The notes: generated by a model not told the origin, from the sequence alone. A stretch of DNA of 64,000 nt from JBHHUI01 sp965248775 (GCA_965248775.1 OZ252150.1:1116001-1180000), one strand, 5' to 3'. Counted from the first letter of the stretch, positions 17,000-26,781 are shown. Translations and numbers: made by a program.

Positions 17000-18469
17000 T
17001 TGAAAAAGAACCATATATTCTGGATTGCCATAGGTGCTGTGCAAACCGCAGTTTTCGCAGCCGCGCTGACCATTCCACCTGCGCAAGGTCCTGCCACACG
17101 GCAATTCCTTGTCATTTACAGTGCCACTTTTGTCATTTACTTGTTTGCTATTCAACTATTACGGAAACAAACGCCCCCCGGGTTCGTTCTCTGGGGTGGG
17201 GCGCTGCTGTTTCGGCTCATTCTCCTGACAACTTCTCCGCGTCTCTCAGATGATGTTTATCGATACATCTGGGATGGTCATTTGTCCAATTTGGGGATCA
17301 ATCCTTTCGCGGAGCGCGTCGATGCCGCCGTACTTGACGAATTCGAGATCCCGGAAAGCCGGTTAATCAACAATGCGTGGATGGCCACGCCATATCTACC
17401 GGGGGCCCAGTTGTTTTTTGCGGCCGTTACTCGGATTGCGCCACGCAGCACTTTTGCAATGCAGACTGCGATGGTACTTCTGGATTTATTTGTGGGGTTT
17501 ATTCTATTTGGAATTCTGCGATCCGTGAGGGTACAGCCCAATTGGGTGCTGCTTTATTTGTGGAATCCACTCGTGATTTTCGAATTCGCTCATGGTGCCC
17601 ATGTTGACGCCCTCATGATTGCACTCACGCTCGGTTCAATCTGGTTCCTCGTGCAACGGCGATCATTAAATTCGGGTGCAATGAACCATAATTATCGACA
17701 AGTAATTTCGGGGATTTTGCTGGCGGGAGCGACCCTCACGAAGGGGCTTCCGGCTTTACTTCTAGCCTTTATTTTGTGGATTTGGCGCAGAAGTGCCTGG
17801 TTGACCTTTGTAATCGCAGGCTGGATACTCGCATTGCCATTCTTGCTAACAGCCGGATTTGGCTTGACCGGTGAGCGGGATGGCACCGGACTCTTTGGCG
17901 CCCTGCGCATTTATGCCTACCAGTGGAATTTCAATGGTGGCTTGTACCACTGGCTGGAAGTTTTGCTTTCCGGCCAATCAACAGAAGGCGCGCTGCCTCC
18001 TGAAACTCCGGGAGTTGCGCAGGCGAAGGTGTTTTCTCTGCTCGTGTTTCTGGTATCACTTACATTGATAGCGATTGCTGCGCAGCGAAAGCTGCAAAAC
18101 AATGATTCAGACGACATAGCTGTTGGATTGAGCTGGCTGCGCTGGGCCTGGCTGCCGTTTGCGGTTTATTTTCTTCTCACGGCAACTGTTAATCCGTGGT
18201 ATCTAACTTTGCTTGTTCCGGGGATTGTATTCTGGCTTGCAGCCGATCCTGACAAGGCCGTGGCTTGGGTTTGGTTTGGATACGCCATGCTTTTGTGGAC
18301 CTGGTCCGTATCGCTATCCTATCTAACGTATGTGGATGCTTCGAATCTGCGTGAGACCGATCCGGTTCGCCTTGCCGAATATTTACCTGTCTATACCTTG
18401 CTGCTGATCAGTGTGGCCGTCTCGATTTGGCCGCAAAAATTACGGGCTCTCGCCCGGCTTGCCGAATGA
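17000..18469 (+). CDS. Polytopic GT87/MptB-like glycosyltransferase
   Basis: A 489-residue protein with about eleven to twelve hydrophobic segments and the GT-C hallmark of an early extracytoplasmic acidic loop: SDDVYRYIWDGHL (about residues 78-90). A later FEFAHGAHVDALMIAL fits the GT87/alpha-1,6-mannosyltransferase group, which uses polyprenyl-phosphate sugars. The likely start is TTG 17000, 35 bases after the previous gene. The stop overlaps the convergent ybaK-like gene by 30 bases. Acceptor and sugar are unknown. Confidence 0.8.
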   Translation: MKKNHIFWIAIGAVQTAVFAAALTIPPAQGPATRQFLVIYSATFVIYLFAIQLLRKQTPPGFVLWGGALLFRLILLTTSPRLSDDVYRYIWDGHLSNLGINPFAERVDAAVLDEFEIPESRLINNAWMATPYLPGAQLFFAAVTRIAPRSTFAMQTAMVLLDLFVGFILFGILRSVRVQPNWVLLYLWNPLVIFEFAHGAHVDALMIALTLGSIWFLVQRRSLNSGAMNHNYRQVISGILLAGATLTKGLPALLLAFILWIWRRSAWLTFVIAGWILALPFLLTAGFGLTGERDGTGLFGALRIYAYQWNFNGGLYHWLEVLLSGQSTEGALPPETPGVAQAKVFSLLVFLVSLTLIAIAAQRKLQNNDSDDIAVGLSWLRWAWLPFAVYFLLTATVNPWYLTLLVPGIVFWLAADPDKAVAWVWFGYAMLLWTWSVSLSYLTYVDASNLRETDPVRLAEYLPVYTLLLISVAVSIWPQKLRALARLAE

Positions 18470-18917
18470 GCCGAGCTCGGCGTCCGGCAGGGCGCGCACC
18501 AGATCGCTGGCCTTCATCAAGATCGCTGTTCCGCGCACTCCTGATCCAAGCGAAATTTCGTTCTGTGTTTGAACGCTTTCATCGATAAGAATACGCATCG
18601 GACGCGGTAGCCCGAATGGTGCTGCTGCACCATGCTCGTATCCGGTCGCCGCAAGTAGTTCTTCTTCAGTAGCGGTCGTCAAGCGTGACTGCCCGAGATG
18701 CTTCCGCAAGGCCGGCCAGGATACTCGCCCCGGACCCGCCATCAAGACCATCACGTACTCATCCTGAGCAATCCGGAAAACAAGACTTCGCACGATTTGT
18801 TCCAGGCAGTTGGCCACGTTCTGCAGCAGCCTCTTCCAGCGAGTTTATGCGCGCTGCGTGCGTAAAAATCCGGTAAAAAATATTCAGCTCATCGAGTGCC
18901 AGGCTTACGGGAGTCAT
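18440..18917 (-). pseudogene. YbaK/EbsC aminoacyl-tRNA deacylase, one-base frameshift
   Basis: The family N-terminus begins at ATG 18917 (MTPVSLALDELNIFYRIFTH, then SLEEAAAERGQLP). One extra base near 18800 throws it out of frame. Removing one T in CCTGG restores GQLPEQIVRSLVFR and joins it to the long downstream frame (MVLMAGPGRVSWPALR, AAPFGLPRPMRILIDE, ISLGSGVRGTAI). These are YbaK-domain blocks; such enzymes hydrolyse mischarged tRNA. Whether the shift is real or a sequencing error cannot be told here. Its 3' end overlaps the GT87 gene. Confidence 0.8.
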
Positions 18918-18932
18918 TGAATCGCCCTTATA

Positions 18933-19847
18933 ATGTGGCCCGTCATGCGTAATCTTGTTTTTGTACTTATTTCAGCTGTATCGGCTGCCTTCGCAATACT
19001 CATCGCCGAAGTAGTGATTCGTTTGTCTGATGTGGCGCCATTAGCCATGGTTCTAGCCGGCAATACTCTGGGTGGGCTACTTTTGTTTACAGTCGCCGGA
19101 ATCAACGGTGAGATACGCCCCCGCGGTGTGCAAGGCTGGGAATGGGTTCGGTTGTTTATTGCCGCACTGTTCATTGGGGGGCTAGGGACTTCATTTGTCT
19201 TTATCGCTGCGGGAATGATCGGGGCTGGGAAAACAGCATTGTTCGTTCAGCTTGAGACAGTATTCGTTCTCACGCTCGCCGTAATATTCCTTGGCGAACG
19301 TATTTCTCGATCGCGCTGGATCGCCGGCGGAATTGCAATTGTCGGGACAACTCTCATGGTTTTTGATCCAATGGCGCTGCAACTCTCCATCGGATTGGGA
19401 GAGTTTTTCGCAATCATGGGTCCATTCGTTATTGCAATCGCCATTGTACTCATAAAGACTCTTGTGGATCGCGGGAATCCTCTCGTGATTACTGCTTGGA
19501 TAATGACATTAGGTCCGCTTCCCTTGATCCTACTGTTCCCGAATACCTTGCGTTCCCTCCCTTTGCAGATTCTCCCGCTGCTCCTCATTGCGCTTACTGG
19601 CATATTTAGAGCGATTGCCTGGCTGGCCTTCAATTCGAGCTTGATTCGAATAGGCACCTCCCGAACGATAATACTATTTCTTGCGTTCCCTCTATTTGCC
19701 TTTTTCGGGCAATCCATCCTTTGGAGACTTGCACCCGAATTGGGCTTGCGCTTACCAGAATATCCGCTCTTCGCACTGGGGGGTGGTTTGTTGGTTGCCG
19801 CAGGAATTATTGTGTTAGAAGTGGATGCTGCGAAGAGTAATACCTAA
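18933..19847 (+). CDS. EamA/DMT family transporter
   Basis: The 304-residue protein has ten predicted membrane segments in two EamA halves: residues about 5-145 (FIAAGMIGAGKTALFVQLETVF near the end of the first repeat) and about 155-300. The conserved pattern around FLGERISRSRWIAGG is typical of drug/metabolite exporters. It is divergent from the ybaK-like gene by 15 bases. The substrate is unknown; amino acid or metabolite export is common in the family. ATG 18945 is an alternative start. Confidence 0.87.
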   Translation: MWPVMRNLVFVLISAVSAAFAILIAEVVIRLSDVAPLAMVLAGNTLGGLLLFTVAGINGEIRPRGVQGWEWVRLFIAALFIGGLGTSFVFIAAGMIGAGKTALFVQLETVFVLTLAVIFLGERISRSRWIAGGIAIVGTTLMVFDPMALQLSIGLGEFFAIMGPFVIAIAIVLIKTLVDRGNPLVITAWIMTLGPLPLILLFPNTLRSLPLQILPLLLIALTGIFRAIAWLAFNSSLIRIGTSRTIILFLAFPLFAFFGQSILWRLAPELGLRLPEYPLFALGGGLLVAAGIIVLEVDAAKSNT

Positions 19848-19857
19848 CCTGCTTCCG

Positions 19858-19991
19858 TAATCAGTTTTCGGAAATCGGTTTTCGGTACACGGTTGTCGGT
19901 ATTGAGTACTGTGGAAAGTACTACAACACGTTTCATGTAAAAACCACTGCTTACTGTTCACTGAATACCGAATACCGAAATCCGAATACTT
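19858..19991. repeat. Degenerate inverted CGGTATTCGG-type intergenic repeat
   Basis: Left side: repeated ATCGGTTTTCGGTA-like units. Right side: GAATACCGAATACCGAAATC. Together they form an imperfect inverted repeat between the convergent transporter and glycosyltransferase genes. It may act as a transcript end. No gene is seen. Confidence 0.4.
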
Positions 19992-21420
19992 AATGAGGTT
20001 CCTGCAATGGAGTGGAAGGGGGAGCAAGTGCGGATACATTTTGTGCGGCGCGCATCTCTTCTGCATCAAGTCCACTCACGTACATGAAGGCTGCGCCATA
20101 CAATGTCAGCCAGGGATAAAAACCCCAATTGGCTCCATGACGAATCGCCAAAAAGCTGGCCAGCGCCAGGGACGCTAACAAAATCTCACCCAGTGGGGTT
20201 CGACGTTCCGCACGCGCATAAGTGCTGTGCGACCAATCCTGGGCTCGATCCAGGATGCCATACTTGGGTGTTCGCTGAAAGCTCCCTGTGTGACCGGTCA
20301 ATCCCGCTAATACTGCACGCGTATTGTTGAGCGAAAGCCCCAAACCGAGTAATACCAACCAAGGTAGATCGCGGATGCGGGACAGCTGTCCTAACGCATG
20401 TTGAGAGAGAACTGCCAGAAGTGGGGGCCCAATTGCCGAGATCGCAAACAGTGCCGCTGCGTTCAGCACCCATCCTTTCGAAAAAGCCACCGGTAAAGCC
20501 AACAATATCACCGTCATGATAAGCGGATGCACCAGATAACCTGTCAGGTGCAGTGTGCCTTGCAGCTTTAGCCGCCTGCTTAATGGCGCCCGCCAGAGTG
20601 CTGGCAAGATTTTGCGTGCCGTCTGAATGCTGCCAGTTGCCCAGCGAGCTTGTTGTTTCTTAAAGGCACTGATCTGGACCGGAATTTCTGCCGGAACCAT
20701 GATGTCTGACCGATATTCCAGCTTCCAACCGCGTAACTGGGCCCGATACGAAAGATCAAGGTCTTCTGTGAGCGTATCACCTTGCCACCCCCCAGCGTCC
20801 TCAATGCAAGCCCGTCGCCAAACGCCGGCAGTACCGTTGAAATTAATAAACATACCGGTTTGGCTGCGGGTGTGTTGTTCAATAATGAAGTGGCTATCGA
20901 TCCCAAGAGCCTGGGTGCGTGTAAAACGAGAATAGTCCCGGTTCAGATGTCCCCAGCGGGTTTGGACACAGCCAACATTCGCCGCGGCGAATGTTGGAAT
21001 GGTGCGACGTAAGAAATTTGGTGGGGGAACAAAATCCGCATCGAAAATCGCGAGGAATTCGCCACTCGCATACTGCATCCCGGCCGCCAGCGCGCCAGCT
21101 TTAAAGTTTGTGCGCTGTTGCCGTCGCAAGTGATGGAACTGTAAGTTCGTTTCTTCAAAGGAGGCGATAGTACTTCTGATGATCTCGGGTGTGTCATCCG
21201 TCGAATCATCCAGGATTTGGATTTCTAATTTGTCGCGCGGATAATCGAGTCGAGCTACCGATTTGATCAGGCGCGCGACCGTATGCCTTTCATTGAATAT
21301 CGGGAGCTGTACCGTGACGGTCGGCCATTTCTCAGGTTCCGGCAATAGAGCGGGTGATTCGTCTCTATTTTTAATGAATCGGAGCGAGAGCGCTAGACTG
21401 TTCAGCCCATATGCTGCCAA
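19990..21420 (-). CDS. Membrane family 2 glycosyltransferase, 5' end broken by insertion sequences
   Basis: The 476 residues hold a cellulose-synthase-like GT2 domain with LDDSTDD (about residue 71), IFDADFVPPPN (DxD, about 117), TEDLDLSYRA and QQARWATGSIQ (QxxRW), followed by about four to five membrane segments. It is a processive-type transferase moving a nucleotide sugar across the membrane. Translation from the TTG near 21420 lacks the first membrane helix. A fitting N-terminus (MWIIEFIYLTAILLTIG, ATG 22645) lies beyond the 1.16-kb element at 21435-22594, so the gene was split. A second element sits 5 bases upstream of that ATG. Confidence 0.8.
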   Translation of the reverse strand: MAAYGLNSLALSLRFIKNRDESPALLPEPEKWPTVTVQLPIFNERHTVARLIKSVARLDYPRDKLEIQILDDSTDDTPEIIRSTIASFEETNLQFHHLRRQQRTNFKAGALAAGMQYASGEFLAIFDADFVPPPNFLRRTIPTFAAANVGCVQTRWGHLNRDYSRFTRTQALGIDSHFIIEQHTRSQTGMFINFNGTAGVWRRACIEDAGGWQGDTLTEDLDLSYRAQLRGWKLEYRSDIMVPAEIPVQISAFKKQQARWATGSIQTARKILPALWRAPLSRRLKLQGTLHLTGYLVHPLIMTVILLALPVAFSKGWVLNAAALFAISAIGPPLLAVLSQHALGQLSRIRDLPWLVLLGLGLSLNNTRAVLAGLTGHTGSFQRTPKYGILDRAQDWSHSTYARAERRTPLGEILLASLALASFLAIRHGANWGFYPWLTLYGAAFMYVSGLDAEEMRAAQNVSALAPPSTPLQEPH

Positions 21421-21440
21421 TACTAACCAATGGTGCTAGT

Positions 21441-22523
21441 TCAGAGTGAGAACTGAGCGATTGACATCTTATACGGGTTGGCATATGGATCGGGATCAAG
21501 TTGACGGGCCAGGTCCAGCAAGATATTGAACATCGCCGCCACATAAGCTAGGCGAGCAGAGATGTATTGTGTCACGCGATGGCGCAAGCGTTTCAAGTCG
21601 CACACGATGGTGACCATGGACAACGCCGTCTCGACGTACATACGCTCATTCCAGGTGCCCTTGGGACATAGTTTCATGTTGGCCGGATGGCCGTCTGCAG
21701 ACCGAAAACCGAAATCAGCGAAGGCAATCGTCTGGTCGACAAAGGCTGCTGCCACGTGATGGAAATGCTTGTCATGCGTGTTGAGCGTGTTCCAGTCCCA
21801 GTTGATACCGATGCAGCCCAGTGCTGCACAGTCACGTGCGGACTGCATCGCCCAGCCCCGGCGGCTGGACGGGGTGAAACGCACTGTGTCAGTACCCAGT
21901 CACCCAGTGCAGTCCCTTTACTGGACTGTGCGGACAGACTGGACGTGGTGTGCATCACGATGCTGCACAGTGCCGAATGCACTGCGTCGGTACCCAGTCT
22001 CGTCGACTGGACGAGGTACCAACCCAGTTCGTTTGGTACTGGGTCGCACGCGACAAGTGCGGCACTGTGCGACGCGGCCATGGTCGTCCAGCAACCAGCA
22101 CAGCTTCACGCCGACACGCCAGCGCCCTTTGTCGCGGCCTTTCTTGCCGATTTGGTGTTGGCTGCGGCCTTCCCGAATGGGAAAGAGTAGTTCGATCGGG
22201 TAGGTGTCAATAACCGTGAACAGACTGGGTTCGGCGAGTAGCAAATCGCACCAGTCCTGATGCGCCTTGAGCAAGCGCTGCAAGCGCGTCCGCTCTGGCA
22301 AGCTGGCGAAGAGCGCGTCATAATCACGCTTGAGCCACCGATAGAATGCCCGAAAATGGCCACCCTTGAGCGCAAACAGGATACCAATGGTGACCAGTTC
22401 ACTGGGGTACAGTTTGGCCTGTGAATGCTTGATTATCTCCGGCAGGCTGTCATCCACTTCGCAGAAAATCGTTATCACGACCCTGGCGGGCGCGACAAGG
22501 GTGATAATATCTTCGGTAGTCAT
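21441..22523 (-). pseudogene. DDE transposase of the IS982-like element, interrupted
   Basis: The N-terminal half starts at ATG 22523 (MTTEDIITL, then KHSQAKLYPSELVTIGILFA, IDTYPIELLFPIREGRS, GVKLCWLLDDHGRVA). It runs into the ACCCAGT-rich block and then out of frame. The C-terminal half resumes near 21800 with WDWNTLNTHDKHFHH, IAFADFGF and CPKGTWNERMYVETALSM. Joining RVAQ to WDWNT would give a normal DDE transposase of about 270 residues. In its present form it cannot be active. Confidence 0.8.
21801..22065. repeat. ACCCAGT-family composite insert R2 within a transposase
   Basis: About 265 bases split the IS982-like transposase. ACCCAGT occurs at 21894, 21902 (8-bp period), 21992 and 22022, and ACTGGGT at 22038. 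CCCAGCCCCGGCGGCTGGA near 21851 also recurs inverted at 37002. It codes for nothing recognisable. Confidence 0.75.
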
Positions 22524-22660
22524 GAGCTCGCTCCCCTATGGTTATTCGTCGATAACCCATAGTCTGAGCGATGCTCATGACTTTTTCAACTAGCACCAAT
22601 GGTTAATAGAATGGCAGTAAGATATATAAATTCAATGATCCACATGAGTAGGTTTAGGTG

Positions 22661-24132
22661 CAATACCTTTCAAATAAGGGCCAAAGCTTGCCGGAAAGGT
22701 TGTCGGGGTTGGGGCCAGTGATAATGCTCCGGCCGTTTCAGGCGGAACTTTGACATCTTGCGTTAGACTACACGCGGGTTTGAACGGGCACGGCGGAGAG
22801 GCAGACGAACGTCAGCGATGTCATGCAACAAGCGGTCATAGAGTTGGCCGAGTTGGTCAACGGCCGTCTTTTGAAACTCGGCGAGCGTGTCGCGCACGAG
22901 TTCGAGTGCATGCACAAAGCTGAGTTGGTCGGGATCGAGACCGGTGCGTTGGGCAGCCGCATGCATCAGGAAGCGGATGATGAAGTGTGCGATGAGCAGG
23001 CCATACAGTTCCTGAATGACCCCGACCGGCTTGAGACTGCGCAGCGGGCGTCCGGCCAGACGTTGATGGGTGTCGACTTCATCGATGACCAATTCGATTT
23101 CCCAGCGTTCGTGATAAGCTCGCGCGAGTTCCAGGGCTGGGAAGGCTTCGGGGTTCAGCAAGGTGGTAACCAAGCGGTGCACTTCACCGTAACCGGGGAG
23201 TGCCGGGTCACTTATGGTGTATTCGACGATGCGCACCAGGAGGCGCTCGCCCCGCTTGCGGCGCTGGTAGTCGGAGGGGGTCAGGTAGGCGGTGTAGGAG
23301 CCATCTGGCAATGGACAGCGGGACATGGGCTGGAAATCGGCTCAAAATGTGTCCCCCGCGCTCCAAAACCATGCGCAGCATGTCATAATCATGAAACCCA
23401 CGGTCCCACATCACCAACATGCCCATCTCGACCGAGCGCAACAGGCGAAAACCACCCATGCGCTCGCTGGTGTGGCAAGGCCAGAAGCCCGCATCGACAA
23501 TCGTATGCGTGCCGCACTCGACCAGATACACCCCTTGCACCTGCGGAAAAGCGCTCTGGCCGCGCGGGCTGTGGTGCCGTCCAAAAGCCGCCGCATTCTC
23601 CGGCGTGTCAGCCACATCTTCAACCGTGCCATCGATGGCCATCAGGCGCAATCCAAAGAGGAACGCGCCGGCTGTCTCCGTCGTAGCTATCGGTCGACAT
23701 ACATGCCGAAACAAACGCACGACCGGTCGAGCACCCAGTTGATAGCGCCGATAGGTAATCGCACTGTCTTTCGGTACCGCGTATTCCGGATTGTTCCAGA
23801 TGTACCGCAACCCCTGGGCGATCTTACGCATTACCCGCCCCAGAGAAGATTGCGTGTAGATGTTCATTGTGATGATTAAAAACACTGTCACGACCAGATT
23901 CAATTTGCGCTCGCGTTGCGTTTTCAAGCCTTCTGCCTCCAACGCTGCTTCGACCACATCTGGCGGAATAACCCGGCTCAGGCTTGTAAATGTCAGTTCC
24001 CGGCAAAACTTGCTCTCGATGTCAACCTCGCGTAATCTGTATCCCATCAGGTGGCCCCCTGGCATCTTGCGAATTTGTATATCTCACAAGTATGCCTCGG
24101 GTGCCACCTGTTTGCTTATTTGAAAGGTATTG
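22661..24132 (-). mobile_element. IS4-family insertion sequence with 10-bp target duplication
   Basis: The 1472-bp element has 18-bp terminal inverted repeats CAATACCTTTCAAATAAG. It is flanked by the direct repeat GGTTTAGGTG (22651-22660 and 24133-24142). A 10-bp duplication is typical of IS4. It sits between the yeeE-like gene and the broken glycosyltransferase, 5 bases from the latter's ATG. Confidence 0.9.
22763..24065 (-). pseudogene. IS4-family transposase, frameshifted
   Basis: The first part (24065 to about 23326) has the IS4 N-terminal domain, then LRLMAIDGTVEDVADTPENA (first Asp) and MLVMWDRGFHDYDML (second Asp). A one-base shift near 23325 separates it from the second part (TAYLTPSDYQRRKRGERLLV, then ARAYHERWEIELVIDEVDTH with the Y-R-E signature and catalytic Glu). 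Only the shift prevents a full protein of about 430 residues, so decay is recent or the shift is a sequencing error. Confidence 0.85.
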
Positions 24133-24210
24133 GGTTTAGGTGGCCTCGGGAATTGGAGTGATCGCACGCATCTCGGTCCAGAGCCGAATGGTCCGATGGG
24201 CAAGCCAGAC

Positions 24211-25143
24211 TCAGATGCCCATGAATATCGTCGTGGTGAAACTGCCAAGTGAGAGCAAGGGAACACCGATGAGTGAATGACCCAGGTTGCAGCCGCCTGC
24301 GATGCCCGCAGCGATTCCCATAATGAGGCCACCGCTACCGAGTGCGACATATCGCCGCAACGTTTCTCCACGTACCCAGAGTGTGCCCGAAATCACGGCT
24401 GCGAGAAATGCGCCCGGTACTATTCCGACAAGGGTAAGCGGAATCCAAGGCGAACTGCTCCCCAAATTTCCTTTTGCGAAGAACTGGATTAATTGGCTTG
24501 GGATACCTGAAGTACCGTATGGATAGTTGGACCCACCAATGCGAGCAAGCATCCAGGCAATCGTGACTACTATTGCAACTGCCACACCGAGCTTCCGCCA
24601 GTCCCAATAAACCCCTCGGCTGGTAAGGGGACTCTTTCTGAGCCAGTAGGCAATTCCAATTCCGAGAAGAATGACAATCAGCCAACCAAGCGGGCCGAAA
24701 ATATTTACCAGTGTTGCTGACCCTCCTGAAACTGTTACCTCGGCCTGGCGCAGATTTTCTCGTAACGGAGAGAGTGGTCCCTGATAAATTGCAGCGTCTC
24801 CAACAAACCAGCCTGCGAGACCGACGAATGGCCCTAACATGCCATGGCCTGCTTTGTAAAAAAGACCCGTGATGCACGAAGAGGCAACGACCATGCCGAT
24901 TCCAAACAACGTACCGCCGAGGATATTGGCTTGCCAGGCAAACGGGGGGAACCAGGGTTCGATCAACCCCAGTGCGATTAAACTGTAAACCAACGGTGTG
25001 GCGAGCAGCATACCGAAAAGATAGGCTCTGAAAAGGTCCAACTCGCGGGGCTGTCGAAGAAGACCACGCAACGTGCTGTGGAAGCAAAGATCGCCGCGCT
25101 CCAGTACGTAGCCCATCAGAATCCCCACAGGGATAGCGAGCAA
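24211..25143 (-). CDS. YeeE/YedE family (TsuA-like) sulfur-compound transporter
   Basis: The 310-residue membrane protein has two YeeE-type repeats with conserved cysteines: ERGDLCFHST (about residue 20), ASSCITGLFYKAGHG (about 89) and AAGIAGGCNLGHSLIG (about 288). These match the thiosulfate transporter TsuA family, in which such Cys residues relay thiosulfate. Some YedE members are linked to selenium metabolism. The start appears to be TTG 25143, just after the upstream lipoprotein stop (25152). The two DoxX-like genes upstream (thiosulfate:quinone oxidoreductase relatives) support a sulfur role. Confidence 0.82.
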   Translation of the reverse strand: MLAIPVGILMGYVLERGDLCFHSTLRGLLRQPRELDLFRAYLFGMLLATPLVYSLIALGLIEPWFPPFAWQANILGGTLFGIGMVVASSCITGLFYKAGHGMLGPFVGLAGWFVGDAAIYQGPLSPLRENLRQAEVTVSGGSATLVNIFGPLGWLIVILLGIGIAYWLRKSPLTSRGVYWDWRKLGVAVAIVVTIAWMLARIGGSNYPYGTSGIPSQLIQFFAKGNLGSSSPWIPLTLVGIVPGAFLAAVISGTLWVRGETLRRYVALGSGGLIMGIAAGIAGGCNLGHSLIGVPLLSLGSFTTTIFMGI

Positions 25144-25151
25144 CCAAACGC

Positions 25152-25510
25152 TTATGCCGATACTGTCACCTTGACCTGATCCGTGGCAGTGTTACCGTTA
25201 GCATCGCGTACTTCCAGTTCGATGAGCCAAACGCCGGCATCTTTGAGTTCCATTGTCGACTCGAGGTGAACGAGCAATTGGAGTCGGTCGCGCGGAGAGC
25301 CTTGCCCTCATCGGCCGTCATGTCGCCGGGTGTGCTCACAATTGTCCATCCGTAGTCAACAATATCGCCTTGCGAGGCGCAGCCATCAAAGGATGGGGCC
25401 TCGCCCATTGGGACATCGAAATCCGTTCCGGCATCTGCATTGAGAGCGGGTCCACTGCCACAGGCAACGATAACAAGCGCCAATAATCCGAGTCCAATTA
25501 GCCTTTTCAT
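25152..25510 (-). pseudogene. Small PKD-like domain lipoprotein, frameshifted
   Basis: A signal peptide with lipobox IVAC (Cys17) precedes an Ig/PKD-like domain (NADAGTDFDVPMGEAPSFDG, then YGWTIVSTPGDM). Near 25260 the frame slips. The next frame carries the PKD end MELKDAGVWLIELEVRDANG, then TDQVKVTVSA, stop at 25152. A single indel would restore a protein of about 119 residues. It lies directly before the yeeE-like gene, and a surface binding role is likely. The alternative reading frame ending at 25166 has no domain-like C-terminus. Confidence 0.75.
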
Positions 25511-25531
25511 AGCAATCTCCTGTTCAAAATA

Positions 25532-26032
25532 TTAGTATATCGGATAGCGTGGTTCCCCAAAACGCTCGACAAGCCGCTTGTCAACTCCAAAGGAACGTCC
25601 GGCGTACCCGAATGCTGTAATGGCTGCCAGGACCATCAACATTACGTAGGTCCAAATCCACTCCCCGAGGTTCGGGTTCAGATATGTCACGAATAAGTTC
25701 ATTGAAAATACGAGTGCTCCAATTCCTGCGAGAGGGGTAAATGCACCGATAATTAATGCCAGACCCATGAGAAATTCTGCAATTAATTGAAATGGACCGG
25801 AGATACCCGAAATGGGTGCGATGATCTGGGTAAGGAATGCTGCATATGGTCCAATCGGGTGACCCTCGGCCAGATAAAACATGAAGCCGCGGAACCCCTC
25901 TGCAGTATATAAACCCTTGGTCAGGTTTTCATACCAGGTGTAAAGAAAAATTACACCTAAAGCAATGCGTGGTAAGACGAGTATTGAACGAGGGATGTGA
26001 GTCTCGTGACTGAATTGTTCAGTGCGTGTCAT
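25532..26032 (-). CDS. DoxX family membrane protein
   Basis: Start ATG 26032 follows AGGAGG and gives 166 residues. Four membrane segments in DoxX arrangement are visible, with RIALGVIFLYTWYENLTKG, LIAEFLMGLALIIGAF and a C-terminal WIWTYVMLMVLAAITAFGYAGRSFGVD. DoxX/DoxD proteins include the membrane subunit of thiosulfate:quinone oxidoreductase. The neighbouring YeeE gene fits sulfur handling, though DoxX proteins have many roles. A paralogue lies at 26782. Confidence 0.8.
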   Translation of the reverse strand: MTRTEQFSHETHIPRSILVLPRIALGVIFLYTWYENLTKGLYTAEGFRGFMFYLAEGHPIGPYAAFLTQIIAPISGISGPFQLIAEFLMGLALIIGAFTPLAGIGALVFSMNLFVTYLNPNLGEWIWTYVMLMVLAAITAFGYAGRSFGVDKRLVERFGEPRYPIY

Positions 26033-26043
26033 AATAATTCCTC

Positions 26044-26733
26044 CTATACTGGCGCAAAGGTATGTGCGATCCATTCTCGGGTATTCCGGCAGTAATCAGC
26101 GGGCAGCGTGTCTAACTCAGCGGCTAAGCGTTCCAAATCGGAAATAACGTCGATATCAGCGTGCGCAGGTAAGAGCTGAGTTCGTAAACCGAGATATTTT
26201 GCACGTGTTGATATTTGCCCGAGAACATTTTCTGTGCTCCAGGCAATGTCAGGCAGAGTTTCATCCCCATTGAGCAACAAGCGGGAGTGGGGGGCTGACA
26301 GCCCAATCAGATAAAATCCTCCATCAAGGTTGGGTCCGAAAACTACATCAACACCATTCTCCAGATATTGGATGGCCGCAGATAAATACTTAGCAGGCAA
26401 TGTCGGTCCGTCTGAATTGATTGCGATCGCAAAGTTGTGGCCGTTCGTAAGAGCTTTATTGAGCGCGCGCTCCAAACAGACTCCGATGTCGTCCCCTTCT
26501 ACAGGCCAGACATGTAAATTTGAGTAGGGCAAGGCGTGAAAATATTGGATGCCCTCCGGCGGGGTTACTGCTGCCACTGGGGATATCTCGGTTAGGGATG
26601 TAATCAGATCGAGCGTATCACCCAGCAAGGCAGCGTACAAATCGGCGGCATCTGCGGGTGAGAGGGGCGGGCATAAGCGTGTTTTTGTCTTGCCGGTGAC
26701 AGGCGCTTTGCACATTGTAATGATGGCGGTCAT
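26044..26733 (-). CDS. TIGR04282-type (DUF2064) nucleotidyl/glycosyl-transferase-like protein
   Basis: The 229-residue Rossmann-like transferase has the family start MCKAPVTGKTKTRLCPPLSP (residues 7-26), a substrate loop AINSDGPTLPAKYL (about 103-116) and DVVFGPNLDGGFYLIGL (about 128-144). This is the family named rSAM/selenodomain-associated transferase 1, distantly related to CofC and MobA. The product is unknown. It lies between two DoxX genes on the same strand. The selenium label is of interest because a selenium-type hydroxylase operon is in this window. Confidence 0.85.
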   Translation of the reverse strand: MTAIITMCKAPVTGKTKTRLCPPLSPADAADLYAALLGDTLDLITSLTEISPVAAVTPPEGIQYFHALPYSNLHVWPVEGDDIGVCLERALNKALTNGHNFAIAINSDGPTLPAKYLSAAIQYLENGVDVVFGPNLDGGFYLIGLSAPHSRLLLNGDETLPDIAWSTENVLGQISTRAKYLGLRTQLLPAHADIDVISDLERLAAELDTLPADYCRNTREWIAHTFAPV

Positions 26734-26781
26734 CTGAATTTTATTCGTTGTCAGTGTATGGTGATCGGCTACTTGTCGGTG

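Larger units (their letters stand above)
21435..22594 (-). mobile_element. IS982/IS5-like insertion sequence with 9-bp target duplication
   Basis: The ends GCTAGTT...AACTAGC are flanked by the direct repeat ACCAATGGT (21426-21434 and 22595-22603), a 9-bp target duplication inside the glycosyltransferase gene. The element is 1160 bp, of which about 265 bp is an ACCCAGT-type insert within the transposase. Confidence 0.8.
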
